DNA of 64,000 nt from Macrobrachium rosenbergii (taxonomy: Eukaryota; Arthropoda; Malacostraca; Decapoda; Palaemonidae): the NCBI RefSeq assembly GCF_040412425.1, contig NC_089795.1, positions 81,123,663 through 81,187,662 of the forward strand, in the 5' to 3' direction. The first letter of the stretch is position 1; every line of letters begins with the position of its first letter. The notes under the pieces were generated by a model. The model had not been told where the DNA came from. It did not search any database and saw nothing but the letters and a program-made list of their open reading frames with translations. Positions 1 through 14,414 of this stretch are shown in pieces. The position numbers and the translations under genes were made by a program.

Positions 1-902
1 CATTTGAGGGAACAAATAAAAAGAGAGACTTGAAAAGCGACTTGAGTATACATGCATCCGCTAGTAAGCGAAACGCTGATATAAAACTAAAACAACAGGA
101 ATGCTTGTATGAGTGAGAAAATCTTGTCAGATCTTGAGCTTTGGTTACCGTAACAAAATGAAATAAAATACCAAAGACAGAGTGTAAAGGCAACTCAAAA
201 AGAACTCACAGAATGAAAGAGAACATCCGGCTTGTCATTTGTACAAGTCACACATGGAACAATATACATTTCAAAATGAGTTCTAGGTTCGTTTATAAAA
301 CGAGAGAAGACCTTCTTCAACTATCAAGTCATTAAGTCAGTTTTACAGTAAAGGAAATCCACACATGTAACTTGACCCTCAAGAAGTGTAAATACAATAT
401 GGAATCAAAACAACCACTGTACACAGAGCAAGGACATAGTACACGTTTGCATGGCACAACACAGTTTATAATAACATATTTTTCTTCTAAGTCGAGAGGC
501 TCTCTCCTGTTTACAAGAGCAAGTCTTTATTGGGAAGTGGTTTGGTATCCACGGTATTCAGTAGGGCCCATTCAGCAAACGAGGGTTGGAGTCGAAGTAC
601 GACTGGTACACAAGTGTCACTTAAAAATCTAATGAGTAATGTATGAATTTACTACAACATCAGCTCTGTGACTCATAAGATAATCATTTGTCACTTTTCA
701 AAAGATGTAATAATATGACTCATGTATACCAAGCACTGCATTTACGACGGGGAATCGAAAGCGTCATGTGATAAACGGGAGCAGGGGAAAGACCGACTTA
801 ATATGAAGCGAAGACACCTGTACAAAAGCAGATATTTATTTACATAATGAAAATCAAAACCACAAGGAAAATCACAAGCGTATATGTATGTATGTACGTA
901 TG

Positions 903-906
<4 letters not shown>

Positions 907-975
<69 letters not shown>
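907..975 (+). repeat. (GA)n microsatellite
   Basis: About 34 uninterrupted units. Confidence 0.97.
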
Positions 976-979
<4 letters not shown>

Positions 980-1700
980 ACGAGTATATAAAACATTTAA
1001 CCTCAACCATGATACAGACACTAAAACGTTTTACAGACCACAGAAGAACAAAAAGACTTTTGACAGTCAAGCTATTCCGGGCAGATAGTTTGTTGAAAAT
1101 ATATATCATAATTTTGCTGGAATACTGATAAAAAAATATCACTGGTCATTTTAGCTTTTTCTTTAAATATCATTCTGTCTCCTAGTTACCGAAATATGCT
1201 CGAAAAGAAATCAACACCTTACTTCTAGCCAAAATCGCAACTGCATACTCCATTACATCCGGCAACCCCGCACCCATCATTATGAAATGATTCCTGTACT
1301 GTACTTGTATATTACTTCCTACATTACTTTCAATCATATCTTATGATTCTGAAATGCGTTTTGAATTACTTTGTCACAGTTCACGATTCCAAATTATTCT
1401 CTTCTATTATTCCAAACATCCTTTGAGAAATCCCGCATAATATGTTTGTCATGCTTTCATACTACTTTAGTTGTCTGCCAAGGACTGCGTCATCCCTGAT
1501 AACCTCATTCTATAATTTCATATCTCTTTCCTTTCCTTTGTTCTGAGGCCTAGTGACGGCAAAAACCGCTGTAGTTTTGATTATATTTTTTAAAATCTAT
1601 AGGTGATTAGCCTTTCTCCTTCAACCAGGTATCTAAACACCGCTTGGTAAATTTGCGAAGTGAACGTGTATGTATATAATGTATATATACTTGTATGTAT

Positions 1701-1701
1701 G

Positions 1702-1787
<86 letters not shown>
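1701..1787 (+). repeat. (AT)n(GT)n compound microsatellite
   Basis: An AT run switching to about 12 GT units. Confidence 0.96.
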
Positions 1788-1793
<6 letters not shown>

Positions 1794-2749
1794 GCGGCCA
1801 CAGACAAGAGTGTTTTTATTTTCTACATCTGGTACGGACCATGACAGTTCAGGAAGAACCATTTTCATTTAATTTTATCCAGGTAAAACGCGGAAAACAA
1901 GAAAAACCAAGGAGAGAGAGAGAAAAACAATGCAGCAAGTCTTGACTGAACTAAAATGAAATTTCTTTTAATAAACGTCGTCACCTTCCATTTCCCGAAC
2001 GCTGGATATAGATATTTGTTCAATTTTCATTCCTCGGGGCCAATTTTGCTAGAGCGAAGCTCACGTCACCAGGAAATGCCAATGGTGCTGTCAGCTCTAC
2101 GAGAGCTTCGTTGCAAGTTCGGCTTTCTGGGTAAACGGATGTAAACAAAAATCATGAATCGATCATAATCCTATTAGATATTGCATGTTGAATTATACAT
2201 CACAAGGCATAAAACACACAAAGTTTTGTTTCGGATGGTGCATCTCACAGTTAAATATTCAGCAAGATTCATCAGAAGTTACAAGCCAAAAGATATTTCT
2301 TAATCTACATCTCACAACTGTCACAATTAAATAATTTAAATTATCGCAATAGTTTTCTCATTTTAAGCAACACCATTTATACCCACGTATACGAACGAAA
2401 TTTTGTCAAAAGTTCATGATTTTTGTAATGAAGGTTTCTCAAGGGGATAATCTTTTCTTAGCATTCGTGAATAAATGTATATAAATACTTTTGAACCGTT
2501 ACGTTTCAAGGACACAGGAATCTGATAAATAAATGCTGCAGTTTCTCACAAAGAAAGACGCGAAGTGAGATGGCGGGCGTCATTCCGCGAGTTAAGTGGG
2601 GGCGCTGAAACGCCGTGATAACTTACGATTGGATAAAGGATACTCCAGAAATAACTGTATCCTTTACAAATTGCTCTCCCCGCCCTTTTTTTTTTTTTTT
2701 CAGGATGGATGTTATAGAAGTCTTACTGTTGCGTTTTCTTTTTGTAATA

Positions 2750-3150
2750 CATAAAGTTTTGAATAGCATTTATCATAAGTAAATATCAATCTGTTGTATT
2801 AAAAAGTAAATATCAATTTGTTGTATTAAACTTTTTCTTTTTGTACAAAGAGGTCTAAGTGTTGTGTTTTTTTGTAATATTTTTTTTTTTTACTAAAGTT
2901 TTAAATAGCATTTATCATAAGTAAATATCAATCTTTTGTATCAAAAAGTAAATATCAATTTGTTGTATTAAACTTTAATGAAGCATCTTGTATGCAGATA
3001 CACAAAGTGGTCTAAGTGTTGTGTTTTTTGTAATATTTTGTTTTACTAAAGCTTTAAATAGCATTTATCATAAGTAAAAATCAATTTGTTTTATTAAAAA
3101 GTAAATATCAATTTGTTGTATTTAACTTTAATGAAGCATCTTGTACACAG
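2750..3150 (+). repeat. tandem repeat, ~142-153-bp unit, three copies
   Basis: The motif AGCATTTATCATAAGTAAA recurs at 2765, 2907 and 3060. Within each unit AGTAAATATCAATTTGTTGT is itself nearly doubled. Later units add AACTTTAATGAAGCATCTTG. Confidence 0.85.
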
Positions 3151-3590
3151 TTATTTATGTATTTGAAATTTCTCAGAAGATCCCCATTGAAATTGCAATG
3201 TCAATCACGATTACGCGAAATGTCAATAAACATACAATGCATATTTATTTAGCTTGGTCATTATCACTCATTTAGTATCACTAGTTAGTAATAAGGCATC
3301 TCAGCCGATTGATTTTCACTTAAGCATTTATTTGATTGTTTAATAAAAAATATTTGCTGTGTTAGTAAATAAAAGCAAACACAATTTACTCCAGCTATTT
3401 TTTCGCATCAATCTATCATAAATTTCCACAACCTTTTACGGGATAAAATTCTGCTATGATTGACTAGCACGAATTACTGGTTTCGATAAGGCAAATGTAC
3501 TGATTTCTTGGCTTCATTGTGAACCATCACCATCCACCAGACCATAATGTCCATAAGCTTATAAATCTTGGGATGAGAACGTTAGTCTGG

Positions 3591-3591
<1 letters not shown>

Positions 3592-3659
<68 letters not shown>
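3592..3659 (+). repeat. (AT)n microsatellite
   Basis: About 34 units, followed by GTAT-rich sequence. Confidence 0.96.
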
Positions 3660-3661
<2 letters not shown>

Positions 3662-4734
3662 TATTATATATATAATGTATGTATGTATGTATTTATTATA
3701 TATATGCACATATACATATCTATATAGATTTTGTATGTATATGTTTAAACATTTTCTGTTAAAAAGATGATAACGAATTACATATTTCATTAATGAGAAA
3801 GATAACGCAATCTGAAGAAAGTTTGCTTCATTATGCATGACAAGCAAACACGCTAAATTCCCAGTCATCCTATTCCTTAGGACAAACACAGCCTCAAAGT
3901 CTTTACTATAACTTGATCAAAAACAAAGCCTGATAAAAATCGATGAAATAACATTTATAGTCATAACATCGCTGAGAAAAACTAAAGAGATATACTTAAT
4001 TATTCTTCCTTTAACAACTAAGTCGCCTAACACTAATGCCACAGTGACTGATATGTTTATAAATCATCTTCCGACAACCACAGACAAAAGCAATTAAATA
4101 TACAAAAGGGAATATATTCTTCTCAATAGGAAGTATATTCTTCTAAATAAAAGTAAAGTGTAGCGGTGAATGCATCTGATTTTTTTTAACTTACCGTACT
4201 CTCAAAACAAAAGATATATTACAGATTTTTATCTACAGTTAAAAAATATCATCATATGTGGGACCGTCATCTTTAGATAATATCTGATATTTCTGTTCAT
4301 GAATATGTCATGTAATTTCTTACGGAGTTACTATAATTACATTTATACCTAGATCCAATGTATGACAATTTTAATAATTTTCACTTGATATCATTTAATG
4401 AGAATAATCTGGACATTTAACATTCAATATTTCTATACATAAATTTGCATTAAACAGATGTCACTGACATTACATTTATCTTATAACTGAACCCAATGTA
4501 CAGCAATTTTAATACTTTTCGCTTAATATAATTTAGGAAGAGTGGTCTGGATTGGGTGGTTGGTGGACGTTTACCACAAGTGAAATTGAAAGAATTCTGT
4601 TCATACACCGAAAACCTGATATTGAACGAATTCTGTTCATACACCAGAAAACCTGATATTGAATTTATTAACCTTGACAACCCATGGCTGAAACATGTAC
4701 GATTTATACAGTTACGTAATTTCCTGTCTTGAAA

Positions 4735-5500
4735 ATATTTCGATAAACAATGACTTTTTTCTAAATTGCTGGAAGATCATTTTAACGATTAGAAGAAGCA
4801 ATACTCTTTTCTAAATTGCAGGAACATTTGTTTAACTGAGAAACAATGCTCATTTTAGATTACAGGAAGATTCATTTAACGATTTGAAGAAGCAATACTC
4901 TTTTCTAAATTGCAGGAATATTTAATTAATGAGATGATGAAACAATATTCTTTTCTAAATTGAAAGATTTGTTTAATTAAGAAACAATACTCTTTTCTAT
5001 ATGACAGGAAGATTTGTTTAAGAAACAATACTCTTTTCTAAATTGCGAGATGATGTTTAATTAAGAAACAATACTCTTTCCTAAATTGCAGGAAGATTTG
5101 TTTAATTAAGAAACAATACTCTTTTCAAAATTGCAGGAAGATTTAACTGAGAAACAATACTCTTTTCTAAATTCTGGAAGATTTGTTTAAATGATAAACA
5201 ATACTCTTTTCTAAACTGCAGGAAGATTTGTTTAATTGAGAAACAGTACACTTTTTAAAATTGCAGTAAGATTTACTTAATAATGTGAAGATACAATACC
5301 CTTTTCTAAACTGCAGGAAGATTTCTTTGATGATCTGAAGAAACAATACTCATTTCTAAATACCAAGAAGATTTACTTAACGACTTGAAAAACAATACTC
5401 TGTTCTAAATTGCAAGAAGATTTAAGAAACAATACTCATTTCTAAATTGCGGGAAGATTTATTTAACGATTTGAAGAAACAATACTCTTTTCTCAGTTGC
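4735..5500 (+). repeat. minisatellite, ~35-60-bp unit
   Basis: About 15-17 degenerate units built on GAAACAATACTCTTTTCTAA followed by ATTGCAGGAAGATTTGTTTA. Unit length varies through indels. Confidence 0.88.
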
Positions 5501-6053
5501 AAGTTATAAAAATGAACCATTCATTTGCTAAACTGCAAGATATAAATGTGGACTATAGCCATTCATTTGCAATAACACACTGTATGAAAAATACAAGAGA
5601 TAAACAACACAAGCGGCAGCCTTACAGCGGAATGAAAGTAGATTACAATCACGAGAAACAGGGAGAACGCCAAGCGACATTATACGAGAGGTGCCGTGCC
5701 TATTGCTGGGTCAGGAAAATTCACACGTACAAAGAAACGAAAATGGACGATTCACTAAATCTCCACCACTTTTACAAAATAACAAGATATCTCTCTTTCT
5801 TTTTTTATATATATATATCTCCACGTCGCTTAGACTAACACTGAAATGCTTCAACGAAGTCGTTTAGGTAGTTCTATACAGTAAAAAGAAATAATGTACA
5901 GCTCAGTACAGTCGAAAGTACCTGTGCTAATGGATAATGTACAGTAAAGTGCGGTACAATCGAATGTACAGTATAATGTGCATACATTGGATTATTTCTT
6001 ATAGCTATATACATATCTCTCGAAAAAGTAACTTTGGATAAAAAGGAGTTACA

Positions 6054-6290
<237 letters not shown>

Positions 6291-8569
6291 TATACAGTAT
6301 GTTTATAATATTTACCGAAACCATACAACAACACAGACTATCATCACCATCATTTATCTACATTAAGTAATATGAAGAAAGAACTTAATGCATTAGAAGA
6401 TCTATCATTCATCTCTCTTTTAATTATCTGCTATTAATGTCGAAGAAACTCTCCCGTGCTGGGTTCCTCCAGCAACTGATGGAGTGATAATAAAAATAGA
6501 CTTCACTTTCAAAAGAGTAGTCGGCATACTCTTGGCCCCAAGAGCTAAGTTTATTTTGATTGGTTCTCTCTCTTTGATAATATATATATTTATATATATA
6601 TGTATAAATATATTTTATATATATAATATATATATGTATATATATCAGAGGATATCAACATGTCATGATGAAAACTTGGTCACCAGTCGTATAAAATCTA
6701 GAGTAGATTTAAAAGAGGCTTTTCGTTTTCAATGTTCTGCTGATTGCGTCATGCTTTAAGGCAAGGGTTCTTTTTATTATTACAGTAAGTCGAATTTCCA
6801 CGAAAACAGAAACTGCCACTTCAGGCAATACTTCCTTACTAAATCCCCCCAGGAAAATATTTCCATAAATGTTCTTCTAATAAGTATAAAACGTTTTTCG
6901 AATACATTCATAATACATCTTTTTTTTTCATAGGGATCCATCTCAGTATGTCACTAAATGAAAAATAACAATATTTAACTAGCTTCCATATATGATTCCT
7001 ACATATTTATATTTGCTCGAATTACAAAAGTCTTTGATGAATTCAATAATTAATTTGAAAGTCAAAGTATCTCATTTCGAGTGAACATTTTATTTTAACC
7101 ATCAGACTACCAACAGATAATATTCTCCAACCAACTCACTACCACCTAACTACTCCCAGCAATCAACTTACTAACAACAGACTACTGTCAGTAACCAATC
7201 TCTATTAACAGCAAACTTCCCAGTACCAGATTGCTACTTATGATTGACTTCCTTCAGTTTTGATTTAAAAAAAAAAAAAAAAAAATTAATTCTATGAAAA
7301 ACTGTTTTTCGTTCACTGTGAAACAAAACTAAAAATGATACATTCCTCATTTTCCGAGGCGCAAGAAAATTTCACTTCAATCCCAGACCTCAGACACATA
7401 CTCGACTCCCTAGGCATAAGTTTCTTTATTGATAAAACTGCACGTATCAACGTCAAATGACAAACAATGAACATTCGCCCAATGTTGTCTGCTTTCTCAG
7501 CATGTAAATATTTGATTTCATATATGAGGCGAATTACTACAACGTTAATCAGCTTTCAATACGGAAGGTGCACGAAATTTTCCTGATGCACTTAAACGCT
7601 CAAAGGAAACCATTATACCAGAGTAAATACTACCTCTACTACTTCTATCAATACCGACTGTGAACACTACATTGGCTTTGTATCTTTTACTTACTTGTGC
7701 ATAAAACAGCAAACTCTGATCTTTATTTCGCACCAAAAATTTTGATATACTGTAAAACTATGCAGGTTGGTGATATCACTGACGTGACAGGGAATGGTCT
7801 TTGTTACCTCTCAAAGATTTCAGGATACGGTCTGGCAGCCACCAAAAAAAAAAAAATATATGTATTCAGAATACCAAGTTATCGAAAATAAAAGAAAAAG
7901 GTTGCTATCCTACAGAAAATATGATATAAAAACATTTGATGAGGTGACAAGAAACAGTTAATATCCAAAAAACAATTTTTCTCTGGTTATGCGACAAATG
8001 TAGTAGTTTGGTCCCTTTTGTCTACAAAAACAATGCGGTACAAAGCGATTAAAAATGACATACTGTATATTATATATACATACATATATATATATATATT
8101 ACTGTATGTGTATGTATGTATGTATACAATGGAGAAATAATTAAGGACAATTGATACTCGCGGATCTTGTCAAGACAAAGAAACCCTCCATCGTTTCTGT
8201 CAAACGGAAAAGAAGCTGTTCCAACTAAGGCTGTGTGACTAATTACAGTATTCCCAAGGGTTGCAATTATAGAGAGGCGAACGTATCCTTTTCATGTTGT
8301 TCTGCCATACTCTCATTTCAGTTACCTAACGACACCATTTTTACCAGTTTCATGCATATTGAATCCATCCCTGTTTAAATAGAAATATAGAAACCATTAA
8401 GGTTCTACATCTCCTCTCACTTTTTATTCCTAACTAGATAAGAGCGATAACTTGAAACCTCTTCTACCTCAGCTAGATTCTGCCAATGCTAACAGCTAAT
8501 GATGTAGATTTCAGATATAAATAAATGATGTAATTCTTATGGTGTCACTGAATTTCTCTTCCTGAGGGG

Positions 8570-9110
8570 CTCGCTTTACTGGTTTGGACATGTAATGATT
8601 TCTCTCCACTCTTTATCTTGTGCACTTTTTAACTTAATTCTCTTCCAGGTCAGGTCTTCCGCTCTGCCCTGTTCCATTGTTTTCTGGGCCTTCTTACTGT
8701 TCTCCGTACCGTCACTTCTAAATCTATTACAGTAATTTATTTCTGACTGACCGGTTCTCCCCTTCTCATCACATGACCAAACCATGCAGGTCTTTGAGAT
8801 CTAAGGCTGTCGTCTATATTCGCGACACCAGACCACTCAGCAACTTTCCCAAAGCACTTCAGCTTTGAATCTCATAATTCTGTAGTGAAACCTCTTCAAA
8901 ATTTCTTCGATTTTCTGTTTAAACATCAGCAATTCAGCAATCTCTTTCCCCTTCATTCAGGCTGCTGTTACTCTTTTTCTTCCTATTGATCCGTCAGTGC
9001 CAATTTCACAATTAAGTATACAGCAAAGGTAATAGGAATGTTCTACCTCTTCAGAGGCCTTCCACTCCACCACAAATTGGTCCTCCTTTCTCGTTACTCC
9101 GATTCCACCG
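8570..9110 (-). pseudogene. decayed non-LTR retrotransposon, RT C-terminal part
   Basis: Read on the minus strand, frame-shifted pieces resemble the end of a LINE reverse transcriptase: FVVEWKASEEVEH (thumb region), then a segment like DGSIGRKRVTAA*MKGKEI, then WFGHVMRRGE-like (here MVWSCDEKGR in another frame) and EDLTWKRIKLKSAQDKEWRE. Stops and at least two frame changes show it is dead. It is a different lineage or subfamily from the copies at 38.4 and 47.2 kb. Confidence 0.55.
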
Positions 9111-10707
9111 CTTTCATTTTTGGTGCACAGAAAATTCTCCGCGTCATGTACATTTTGACATCTCGAGCATCTGTGAAACTATCTACGGCATTCGATAAGT
9201 AGCTGTTAATTCTCTCCAGTAAATCTCCAACAGCATCCTCATTACGGTCATTCCCCAAACAGATTTCTCCTCTTTGCCTTGTCCAATTATAATATAAATA
9301 AAACAACGCTATTTTTAGAACAACGAATGCATATTTATTCGTCTGGAAATCTATTAATTCGACCCCTAAACTTTTAAGTGGTGTTGTTCCAACCCCTTTA
9401 ACATTTAGTGGTGTTGTTCTAACCCCCTGAACATTTGAGTGGTATTGTTCCAACCAGCTGGCTTTCAGGCCTTAATTTAACCCACTGCCGCCCTCAACAG
9501 ACACCACCCAAGTGACAAACTGTATCGAAGTTAATTCTTTCCATTTATTCCTTCGTTCTGTTTTCGTGGATTTCGACTGTTCTGGCCAGTCTTGAACTTT
9601 CGTGTTCTGACGCTTCGTGTTTTCTGCTCTCACGTAAATCACTCATAAAACGAATGCGAAGTCTCATAAAACCTCATACAAAATTAGACCTCATATCTCG
9701 TTGACAATTTGAGAAAATTTATCCGTTTATTTTCACTGGAGATCCCAAAATATACTGCTTTTTCGTTTTTCGTCCTTCATGTTACACCGAATACAGAAAT
9801 AGTTTTTGGTTCGCTACTAAAATACATTTGCTCGCTACGGCAGTGAAAATATACTGTATGCCAACGATATATAACATATATCCATTACTCCCTCATTGAA
9901 GTGCAGTATAGGAATTTGAAAATGATTAATCTATGTTTAAAATTTCATTAGTTATGATTAACAATCGACGAGTAATATACAGCTATCCACAACTCCTTTA
10001 GTCTGTTAGACACACACACACACACACATCGTGGAATGAGCATCAGATACTATGCCTATGGAAATTGATGATCAACATTTGATTCGCTTCCTCTTTTGAA
10101 ACTCAAGTACTCCAGCTGAAGGCTTCCCCGAACGAAACTTGTCACGAAAGTTATTGATATTTTAGACGTTTCAGTTTATGAACCTAACTTGTAAAAGGAG
10201 TGAAAAACTGAAAAAATTTGCTCATGTGCGCAAGAACATTCTTCTGAATGCAAAAGAATGCTTCAGTTTCGAATCGGCTAGCTAGAACGCTCGAGAAACG
10301 GAAACCATTTCTTACGCATACTTCAAATTCTTTTACAATGAAACTGAACTTTTTTGCTAAGCATATGCTTTTACTCCACAACTCTGTATAGGAACGTATG
10401 CTTGATTATCGAAGCAAGCAAACGTAGAGTGCAATGTTTTTTATTTCAACATTTTGAAGACTGGATACTCACTTTTTTGGGAAGCATATAAAATAACAAT
10501 TTTACCCTCCGTTGGTTGTTCGGCAACTGTAGAAGTAGTAAAGACGCAGAATACATGTAAATAACAGTGGAATATATATTCCAAGTCCGCTGAACAAAGT
10601 ACCAAGAGAAACAAGCCATTCTCTTCAGTCGCTGGATCAAACGAGATTAGAGACACCATCTCCGTTTACTTCTATTACTGATGATGAGAATGACTATTGC
10701 CGAATAC

Positions 10708-10713
10708 TTTATT
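10708..10713 (-). promoter_or_regulatory. candidate polyadenylation signal for KChIP
   Basis: AATAAA on the minus strand, about 675 bases past the KChIP stop codon. An ATTAAA variant lies nearer, at 10916-10921. In such AT-rich DNA either can occur by chance. Confidence 0.2.
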
Positions 10714-11387
10714 TTGATTGGTATCTAGCATCACAAAAAGTGGATAACATACTTCACGGTGTTCAAAGACACCAGGATAATTTAACCGTAAGGCCCAATC
10801 ATATACATTAAATTTGATTCGAAAACGGAGACTCGGGTTTTATGTGAAAGACGTCTGATAGACATAAATCTTTCTAAGTCACAATAATGCACTTGAAACC
10901 TCATCTAAGTGTACTTTTAATATGCATTTTTTTCTTCAAGTAAGAAACCTGGTTTAATACCTTTGAATATCTGCGGAATGAATTCAGTCATTGAAGATTC
11001 TGTCGCTAATGAAGTTATATACTTTGTCTTTTCGTCCATCGTACAACATTTCATCTAACATGTAGATAAATGAAATTCATAACTGTTCATCTGCTTATTA
11101 ACATTCACAGCAATAAGTAGTCTTCGCATGTTAGCTTCAAAAACGCCCTCTTTGTCTCCTTGTATGGCCATTTTCAAGACATGAAGGTCTTCAAGTCTAT
11201 ATTAAAAGACATCCTGGCATTCACCTCACAACATGACTTCACAACATGAGTTCATGCAGGTGTCAACAATAGGTCTAGTATGCGTCTAACTCCGGCACTC
11301 TCAGTCGACGGTGGCGCCCTCCATCTGCTGCGTCTCGCATAGCAACAACGCCTCGTGGAAATCCTCGTGGTCTTCCAGCAGCTACAG

Positions 11388-11576
11388 TCACCTCTTGCCG
11401 TTTCGGGAAGGAGGTCGATCGTTGCCGGAGGACGCGTTGGACTCTGAAGCAGACTGCAGGAGGTTCAGGTCGCAGTGCAGCATGGCGTCGATGTTGTACA
11501 CGATAGTGCTGTCCTGTCCGCACGCCTCCGTGAACTCGTCTAGGGTGATGACGCCATCTTTGTTCAGGTCGAGCGT
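11388..11576 (-). CDS. KChIP: KChIP exon 5: EF-hand 4 and C-terminal tail
   Basis: This exon has 62 codons and a TGA. It opens TLDLNKDGVITLDEFTEACG, with a fully canonical EF-4 loop (DLNKDGVITLDE), then QDSTIVYNIDAMLH, where the usual family end has QDENIMxSMxxFD. Instead of stopping there it runs on for about 28 residues rich in Ser, Asn and Arg, ending NDRPPSRNGKR. The acceptor is CTTCTCTTCCAG. GC content is clearly higher than in the surrounding introns, as expected for coding DNA. The stop codon sits inside AAGAG|GTGACT, a plausible splice donor, so a longer alternative C-terminus read from a further exon is possible. Confidence 0.9.
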   Translation of the reverse strand, partial: TLDLNKDGVITLDEFTEACGQDSTIVYNIDAMLHCDLNLLQSASESNASSGNDRPPSRNGKR

Positions 11577-12366
11577 CTGGAAGAGAAGGGATGACTTGGG
11601 GTTAACTGATCGGGATAAGTGATTATTTTTTTATAAATATACTGACAGTTAAGGAGAATTCAGTTATAAAACTGAGAAATTCTTAGAAGGGCGTTTGATT
11701 GATTTTGTTTAGGAGGTACTTTTCAATTATTGTTTTGACGAAGGCCTAGAAATCATGTAAAAGTTTAGCTATTTTTTTATTTTTCTTCTTTTTTTTTTGA
11801 GAGAGAACGATTTTCTTTGGAAAATAACAGTATTGTTTTGGAAATGGAAAAATACCGGTTATTAGATCGTGTCAGAGAAATTCAAATTCAAATCACTTAA
11901 AAGTGAAATAACCTGCTCTAAGTACAAAAAAAAAAGACACCTTACCAAATCCTCATCGCCCCATTCGTTATAACATAAAGTGACAAAATTATCCATCCTT
12001 TCCAAATACATGTACATTTATGGCCAGAAGTTTATAGAATTTATGCACACACGAGTAAAGCGTAAAATGCACATATAGTATATGTATGCATATTTGTATA
12101 ATTAATAGAAACGCCACCAAAGAAACAAATGCATTTACTGCCTAAGCCACTCGGCTTGTGCATCACAAAAGCAGGAATGTAAACACAAAGACGCCCTACA
12201 CATTCGCTCGATTCTCCTCGCACCTGTAAAATGACCGTCAGTGATTCGAGATTATTATAAAAAAAAATTGAAATCGATGTGTTACTTTTCTGTTATAGCT
12301 CTCAGGCATTCATTATTCCAAGATTTTGAAAGATAATTAAAAATGACCCAATTAGAGGAACGATTC

Positions 12367-12652
12367 CCCATAAGGGGGTAGTGCCGTTAGTGCACCTCAC
12401 CCGGTGCACTGTAGGCATTACTAAAGGTTCTTTGAATCGTCCCTTCGGGCCCTAGCTGCAACTCCTTTCATTCCTTTTACTGTACCTCCATTCATATTAT
12501 CTTTCTTCCATCTTGCTATTCACCCTCTCCTAACAATTATTTCATCGCGCAACTGCGAGGTTTTCCTCCTGTTAGAATTTCCTTTTCAGCGCTGAATGAC
12601 CTCACAGGTCCCAGCACTTGGCCTTTGGGTTAAACTCTATATTCCTTCCAAG
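12367..12652 (-). repeat. interspersed repeat family B, copy 1
   Basis: A member of a ~300-bp family with six copies in this window. In family orientation it starts near GGAATATAGAGTTTAACCCA and carries the 5' hairpin GTGCTGGGACCTGTGAGGTCATTCAGCGCT. Near its end lies a hairpin with arms AGTGCACC / GGTGCACT, and it closes with the palindrome CCCCCTTATGGGG. Confidence 0.85.
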
Positions 12653-14355
12653 AGGAACGATTACTTTTAATCTGTTAGAACTTCATGAGCATAAAAGCAT
12701 ATTGGATTTGTTTACTTACAAAGGAATCGGCTCATTAAAATCTCGTTTTTATGGCGCTGTGATCAAGTCCTATTCTATTTTGTCTACACTGAGTCTCAAG
12801 TAAAGTGCAGCAAGAACTACAATAACAGTACTTTCAACGGATTGGTCCGGTCTTTTGTCTCAGGTACCTGGGCTTTAGTCCTAAATACCATAAATCCTTC
12901 CTTCTTTACTGAGCTACAGAGAAAAACATAAACAAGACAGTGAGGCTTTCACTGTTCACGTGTTTTTCTTCTACATTTGAAGTAAACTGCTTTTTTTTTT
13001 TTTAAAGGCAAAGCAAGACATGGCAGTTAAAACTATTTCAAAAGTATCTGTAAGAAACATTAAGGAAATTTTGTCTATTGTAGTCGTCTTATCCTTTTTG
13101 AACTTGCTGTAAAGGATTAAATTTTAAATCTTTCCTCTGGGAGTCTATCAGGAGACCACCCGATCTTTATCTTAACCTTTCATCTGTCTGGTACCTAACG
13201 ACCCCCCCACCCCTAAATATTTGTCCACCCTTTCCTCATTACTCTGCTGGCATTTTTTCTGCGATGTCCATTTCTGTTTTTTTTTCTTAAGTTATCAGTA
13301 TATGGTACTTTCCAAAAATATTTTGCTTCATTTATAATTTTTTTCTCAAGAAGTAACTGTGTACCTGTATATGTTTACTGGATTAAGCGAAGTCTTCTCA
13401 TCTACAAAGAAATATCCATGTGTATGTCAACTGAATTGGAAGAATTCTTTCTCAACTTTAAAAATATTATCCAAATTACATTCCCCTTCCATACCTTCTT
13501 ATTTTGTAATTATTCTTCAAAACATCGATCAATCTCTGAGATTTCCAAAATTCACTTCCATACCCCTGATAGCATTTGGGCAAGCTGACCAAAAGCAACA
13601 TCTTTGAGGAAAGATCAATTACACCCCAACTAAAAGTAGGCTTGCTGTTTACACGACGAATGCATTTCTTATTGGAACTGGTTCTAAAGTTTTTTTTTAG
13701 AAACTCTTCTGTTCGTGTGTAGAGAAAGACTACAATAATATGGATCTGCTAAAGCTCTTAAAAAACGGATTCCATATTCTACCAACGCCAGAAATAAGTA
13801 ATGGAATAGACCACACGGCAAATTAGTTTCGTACTTTACAATGGTATTTCCACTTAAAGCTTCAGTCTAAAAATATACACCAGTCCAATACACCAAGGAA
13901 TTTTATAGCGGTCGACCCTCTCGCTCAAGGAAAAACAAATTAAAACCACGTTGAAAGCACAGCAAAATGGGAGGAATATTCTGCAAATCATCCAAGTAAT
14001 TTCTAACCATCCTGCTATTATACCTACAAGTCTGGACACGTTGTCTTGATGTCCTGTTTGTTTACAGTCCACACCGCTTAGGGTGTGGGATTAGCATGGT
14101 CCCATATTTTCAGCTCTCGGCCATTCGCCTTACATTCTCTTTTCCATATTTTGTGTCTAAACCTTTCAGTCTGTTCTAAAACGGTATAATTTTGATTTTA
14201 AAACCATTATCACATTCTAGACTTGAAAATATAATTTTCCTATGTTTTAATGTGTTTTTTGAACGTTTCTGACGTTCGTTTCTGTGGCTGTAAAGTCATG
14301 ATTTAATACCAGCACTCTCCCATGAGCGCTGTGTTCAATACCAACCAGCCCTACT

Positions 14356-14358
<3 letters not shown>

Positions 14359-14414
<56 letters not shown>
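14359..14414 (+). repeat. (GA)n microsatellite
   Basis: One interruption near the end. Confidence 0.95.

Noticed and set aside
840..1142. Long open frames of alternating Arg-Glu, Ser-Leu, Ile-Tyr, Asn or His-Thr
   Set aside because: They are translations of dinucleotide and trinucleotide repeats, here and at every (GA)n, (AT)n, (CA)n and (TAA)n array; no real protein.
11275..11523. Minus-strand 82-residue frame over KChIP exon 5
   Set aside because: It is in the wrong frame; the EF-hand 4 sequence reads in another frame of the same strand.
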